Assembly (NCBI GenBank): GCA_026692885.1
Contig: JAPLNJ010000437.1
Span: forward strand, 1 to 8,069
Direction: 5' to 3'
From: Planctomycetota bacterium
GTDB lineage: Bacteria; Planctomycetota; Planctomycetia; Pirellulales; Pirellulaceae
DNA: 8,069 nucleotides
The notes under the pieces were generated by a model. That model searched no databases and was not told the origin of the DNA. It saw nothing but the letters and a program-made list of their open reading frames with translations. The position numbers were made by a program, and so were the translations under genes. Shown piece by piece: positions 4,833 to 8,069 of this stretch (its first letter is position 1; each line of letters starts with the position of its first letter).

Positions 4833-7322
4833 TCACTTGACCTGCCTGTACCGGATGACCACAGCGCCCGGCTGATCGGGGATCGACACCAGCAGACCTC
4901 GCGTTGTGAGCTCTCGGCCGGAGAACTGCGGGGCCGACTCAGCGTCGAGATCGATGACCTCGTATTGGGCGTCGGGGAGCAGTCCGTGTAGCTTCAGCCG
5001 GCCCACCTCGAAAATGCATTTTTCCCGGCGGAACGCCTGCACAAACCCCTCACCCGTCTCCGGGCGATCGAACTGCCAGGCCATCCAGGAATCCTTGGTG
5101 ATGCTGTACTCGGTGAGCGGGTAGAAGTCGCCGCAGTAGCCCTCCGCGATCTGGCGCCACTGAGCGGTCAGACGGCGCAGGAGGTTGTAGTCGAGCGTCT
5201 TGGAGCGGATGTCGAACAGGCAGTTGGTGAAGGGCGTCATGTTGCTGCGAAACGTGTACGTATCCACGTCGGCGGCGCCCGTACCAGAAAGGGGGATCCA
5301 GAGCGAGATGCCGTAGGTGCAGCACTGCGTGCCCAACGGCTCACAGCGGTAGTCGGTCCGCCACAGCGGGATCGCGCGGCGGAGCGTCTCCAGATCGTTA
5401 CGCCGCCCACCCGACGCACAGGTGTCGATGAACATCCCGGGATGCCGCTGGAGCAGCGCATCCCAGTAGGCCAGATAGCCCTCGACGTGACGGATCTCCG
5501 TGATTCCCTGCCGGTCCGGCGGATCGGCGCTGCGCCAGTGGCTGAGCGGGTCCATGTTGAAATCCTGGCGGTAGAGATCAATGCCCTCGTCCGTCAGCAG
5601 CCCGTCGACGCGTTCGGTGAGCCACTGCCGGGCCGGCGGATGGCCGAGATTCAAAAGTCCTCCGCCCGCCCCGCCTAGGACCCATTCGGGATGGTTCTTG
5701 GTCAACCAGGTATCCGCGTGGACCCGCTCCGGCTCAAACCAGACGATCGTCTTGAGACCCTTGGCGTGCGCGTGATCACTGATGGCCCGCAGGCCGCGTG
5801 GGAAACGTTGCCGATCCACCTCCCAGGTGCCGGTTTTGGGCCACCCGACTCCCGCGCACGGATACCAGCCGGCGTCAATCCACCAATGCCCAATTGGAAT
5901 GCCTTCGGCCGCGTACCGGTCGATGCACATCTTCTGGTTCTCTTCGTTCGCCTCGACCATCTCGCCAAACAGGTGCGAACTGCAGCCAAACAGCTCGGGC
6001 TTGGGCAACTTACCATTCGGCCTCGGCACGTTGTGCGCGAGCATCCATCGCCGCCAGATGTTTTGACCACGGATCCAGTCGGTGGTCCAGAACTGGAGGG
6101 CGATCAAGGGCGTGCGGATTTCCTCGCCGGGGAGCAGTTTGAGATGCGTCAATTCTTGCCCCGCGCGAACTCGGAGCCCGACATCGTCATCCCGTGTCCA
6201 AAGGGACGACCACTGGCCCGGCCAGCCCACGGCGATGATCACGCCGGATCCCGTGGGCACCTCCAGGTTGAAATAGGACAGATCGGAGTTGGTCGGTCGT
6301 CCACCGGCCGCGCCGATGCGTTTTTCGGTCTTGGGGAACAGCTCCGTCGCCAGTGGCTGGTAATCGTTCACCGCGGCGGGACTGCCCACCGCGTGATGCA
6401 GGAGGAACTCGCCGTAGTGGCCGCGGGCGAACTGCAGGTCCAACGCTTGGATATTCGCCAAAATCGGCGTGTCGGCCGGACCGGCGTTCTGGAAGGTCAC
6501 CGTCCATTCCACCGTGGGAAAAGCATGGTACGCGATCGCGACGCAGCGCACGACGAGGCCGGTCTGCGGGTCGGTGTAGACGATGCTCCACTGGGTTCGG
6601 TTCTGGTCCAGTTGCTTCGAGTTACGCTCGACTTTCCAGGTCTTGAGCAACTGCGACGACGGTTGGTCTCCGTACGTGAACGAGAACAGCGGGCTGCCCA
6701 CTTCGGCCCGTGTCGGCCCGCCGGCCACCGGCAACTCGTCCAACCAGACGATGCGGCCGTCAGCCAGGGTGATTTTGGCCTCGGCCCAGTCGGCTTGGTC
6801 GCACGAGATCCCATCTCCGCTGTCGCCGACCTGCAGGACGAACTCCGTGGCGCCGCCGAGTTCCACGTCTGCAGACGCCGGCGGCATCCCTTCCCTGAGC
6901 ACGTCGGACCGGAACACCTCCCGGGTGCCGACGTCGACGCTAAAGACCACACTGCCGCGGCCGCCGGCCGTCTGCTCGTTGGTGTCGAGGCCGACCTGAG
7001 CTGCGAACGTCTTACCCGGACCAGGCAGTCGCACCACAATTTTGCTGGGAGCGTGGCAGAAGATCCCGCGGGTACAAGGCTGGCTGGCCAGTTTCAGGGG
7101 TTTACCGAAGCGGGTGTTCTTCTGCACGGAGTCGTAGTTGGTGACGACCTCCAGTCCTGGCCCTGCTGCCGTCTGGGGGGCCACGCCTTCCAACGCCGCC
7201 CTCACGAAACGCGTGGCTTCCAGCAGCTCGTCCGGCACTGGCGAGATGGCGCCCGCGGGTGGGGGCGTCACCAGGACCAGCAGGACCATCGTTCGCAGCC
7301 AGCGCAGGCGGGAACTGTTCAT
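4833..7322 (-). CDS. Secreted NPCBM-domain GH36 alpha-galactosidase-like glycoside hydrolase
   Basis: An 829-residue protein; the start is supported by AAAGGA at 7335-7330, seven bases before ATG. Residues 1-25 form a signal peptide (MVLLVLV core, cut near AGA). Residues ~62-195 match the NPCBM carbohydrate-binding fold (GRGSVVFSVD, REVFRSD, GDSGDG..CDQADWAEAKI). Residues ~210-400 look like the GH36 N-terminal beta domain. The catalytic barrel (~445-740) shows HWWIDAGWYP, a DRQRFPRGL segment, IVWFEPERV, LNLGHPPARQWL, YRQDFN with D587 as likely nucleophile, CASGGRRNDLE, and WRTDY with D657 as likely acid/base. A C-terminal beta domain ends in SGRELTTRGLLVSI...VVIRY. Clan GH-D, GH36, is a firm call; alpha-galactoside as substrate is the family default, and the nucleophile context differs from the usual KWDMN. 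It follows the cyclophilin gene by 36 bases, so co-transcription is likely. Confidence 0.9.
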   Translation of the reverse strand: MNSSRLRWLRTMVLLVLVTPPPAGAISPVPDELLEATRFVRAALEGVAPQTAAGPGLEVVTNYDSVQKNTRFGKPLKLASQPCTRGIFCHAPSKIVVRLPGPGKTFAAQVGLDTNEQTAGGRGSVVFSVDVGTREVFRSDVLREGMPPASADVELGGATEFVLQVGDSGDGISCDQADWAEAKITLADGRIVWLDELPVAGGPTRAEVGSPLFSFTYGDQPSSQLLKTWKVERNSKQLDQNRTQWSIVYTDPQTGLVVRCVAIAYHAFPTVEWTVTFQNAGPADTPILANIQALDLQFARGHYGEFLLHHAVGSPAAVNDYQPLATELFPKTEKRIGAAGGRPTNSDLSYFNLEVPTGSGVIIAVGWPGQWSSLWTRDDDVGLRVRAGQELTHLKLLPGEEIRTPLIALQFWTTDWIRGQNIWRRWMLAHNVPRPNGKLPKPELFGCSSHLFGEMVEANEENQKMCIDRYAAEGIPIGHWWIDAGWYPCAGVGWPKTGTWEVDRQRFPRGLRAISDHAHAKGLKTIVWFEPERVHADTWLTKNHPEWVLGGAGGGLLNLGHPPARQWLTERVDGLLTDEGIDLYRQDFNMDPLSHWRSADPPDRQGITEIRHVEGYLAYWDALLQRHPGMFIDTCASGGRRNDLETLRRAIPLWRTDYRCEPLGTQCCTYGISLWIPLSGTGAADVDTYTFRSNMTPFTNCLFDIRSKTLDYNLLRRLTAQWRQIAEGYCGDFYPLTEYSITKDSWMAWQFDRPETGEGFVQAFRREKCIFEVGRLKLHGLLPDAQYEVIDLDAESAPQFSGRELTTRGLLVSIPDQPGAVVIRYRQVK

Positions 7323-7358
7323 GCGTGTGTCCTTTCAGGGCCTCGAATCTCGAATTGT

Positions 7359-7931
7359 TCACAGCTCGCCGCAGTCTGCGACCACGATCTTCTTGGATGT
7401 CTTTCCGGACTGGGAACCCAAGGACTCCATCTTCTGGACGACGTCCAGGCCCTGCACAACCCGGCCGAAGACCACGTGCTTACCGTCGAGCCATTCCGTC
7501 TTCGCCGTACACAGAAAGAACTGCGAGCCGTTCGTGTTCGGGCCGGCGTTCGCCATGCTCAGAATCCCCGGCCCCGTGTGTTTGAGCTGGAAATTCTCAT
7601 CCTTGAACTTGGCGCCGTAGATTGACTTGCCACCGGTGCCGTTGTGATTGGTGAAGTCGCCTCCCTGACACATGAAGCTGGGAATCACGCGATGGAAGGT
7701 GCTGCCTTTGTAGCCGAAGCCTTTTTCGCCAGTGCACAGCGCACGAAAGTTCTCGGCCGTCCTGGGAACCACGTCCGAGCGCAGTTCGATGACGATCCGC
7801 CCCAGGGGATCACCATTTACGGTGATGTCCAAAAATACCTTGGGAAGTTTCGCTTCCGCCGCGTTCAGCAGGGGCGTTCCCACGGTCAAAGCGACGACAG
7901 AAGATGCCACGAATTCCCTGCGAGTGATCAT
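7359..7931 (-). CDS. Tat-exported cyclophilin-type peptidyl-prolyl cis-trans isomerase
   Basis: A 190-residue protein that interconverts cis and trans Xaa-Pro bonds during protein folding. The start is fixed by GGAGG (7943-7939), seven bases before ATG. The N-terminus [13 protein letters not shown] with R4-R5 is a twin-arginine signal, probably cut near AEA (25-27), so it would be exported folded. Residues 31-190 are a complete cyclophilin domain with no indels against human cyclophilin A as I remember it (constant offset 26). The catalytic and cyclosporin-pocket residues R81, F86, M87, Q89, F139, W147 and H152 are all present. It is strikingly eukaryote-like ([48 protein letters not shown]), unlike the shorter PpiA/PpiB class. 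The next gene, the secreted GH36 enzyme, starts 36 bases downstream on the same strand, which suggests a shared transcript and perhaps a folding role. Confidence 0.96.
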   Translation of the reverse strand: MITRREFVASSVVALTVGTPLLNAAEAKLPKVFLDITVNGDPLGRIVIELRSDVVPRTAENFRALCTGEKGFGYKGSTFHRVIPSFMCQGGDFTNHNGTGGKSIYGAKFKDENFQLKHTGPGILSMANAGPNTNGSQFFLCTAKTEWLDGKHVVFGRVVQGLDVVQKMESLGSQSGKTSKKIVVADCGEL

Positions 7932-7969
7932 GTTGGGTCCTCCAAAGTCTGTTTGTTTCGGGCGTTGAT

Positions 7970-8069
7970 CGTAACACTGCGAAATGCCGCCACTGCTAGC
8001 TGGTCCCGTTCGAGAAGCTCCCGACGTAAGTCGGTGAGAGCAGTCCCGCCAACTCCTAACACCGCGGCG
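7970..8069. repeat. Structured sequence upstream of the cyclophilin gene
   Basis: A compact hairpin, CCGAC-GTAA-GTCGG, lies at 8021-8034. It can be extended by GCTC (8017-8020) with GAGC (8038-8041) past a three-base bulge. Outer segments also partly mirror each other: CTAGCTGG near 7997-8004 against CCAACTCCTAA near 8049-8059. The layout resembles another dispersed palindromic element cut by the window edge. No clear -35/-10 pair for the cyclophilin transcript could be picked out, although TACGAT near 7967-7972 on the minus strand is a weak -10 candidate. Confidence 0.4.

Noticed and set aside
5691..7625. Plus-strand open frame of 644 codons opposite the GH36 and cyclophilin genes
   Set aside because: It is antisense to two well-supported genes and spans their boundary. 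No protein family is recognisable, and long antisense frames are expected at this GC content.

Overview
The window is a GC-rich bacterial stretch with four genes that I can support and unusually dense palindromic intergenic repeats. A planctomycete, perhaps of the Pirellulales, is the best guess. This is an inference from the secreted NPCBM-GH36 glycosidase, the TerB/CbbX-like AAA protein, the Tat-exported eukaryote-like cyclophilin, the high GC content and the repeat types. There is no rRNA or other marker gene to confirm it.

Layout. Bases 1-607 hold no convincing gene but contain a MITE-like palindrome (339-480). Next comes a plus-strand gene (608-2245) for a secreted protein made of two copies of one ~240-residue domain. 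The first copy has a zinc-protease-like HEFCH...E signature, and the second has lost every one of those residues. A 290-base convergent gap (2246-2535) is filled almost end to end by two palindromic elements. The minus-strand gene 2536-4455 encodes a TerB-like / CbbX-like AAA / zinc-ribbon protein whose ATPase motifs are eroded. A 377-base gap (4456-4832) follows, with a hairpin leader and a second, inverted copy of the 156-bp palindromic element seen at 2243-2398. The minus-strand pair 7359-7931 (Tat-signal cyclophilin) and 4833-7322 (secreted NPCBM-GH36 alpha-galactosidase-like enzyme) is probably one transcript. The right edge (7932-8069) is a leader region with another structured sequence.

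How the genes work together. The cyclophilin-glycosidase pair makes sense as an export unit: a prolyl isomerase outside the cytoplasm next to a large secreted enzyme. The other two genes share no obvious pathway with it or with each other. The points most worth following are the paired active and dead metalloprotease-like domains, the AAA protein that seems to have lost its catalytic residues while staying an intact gene, and the two near-identical inverted palindromic elements that bracket that AAA gene.
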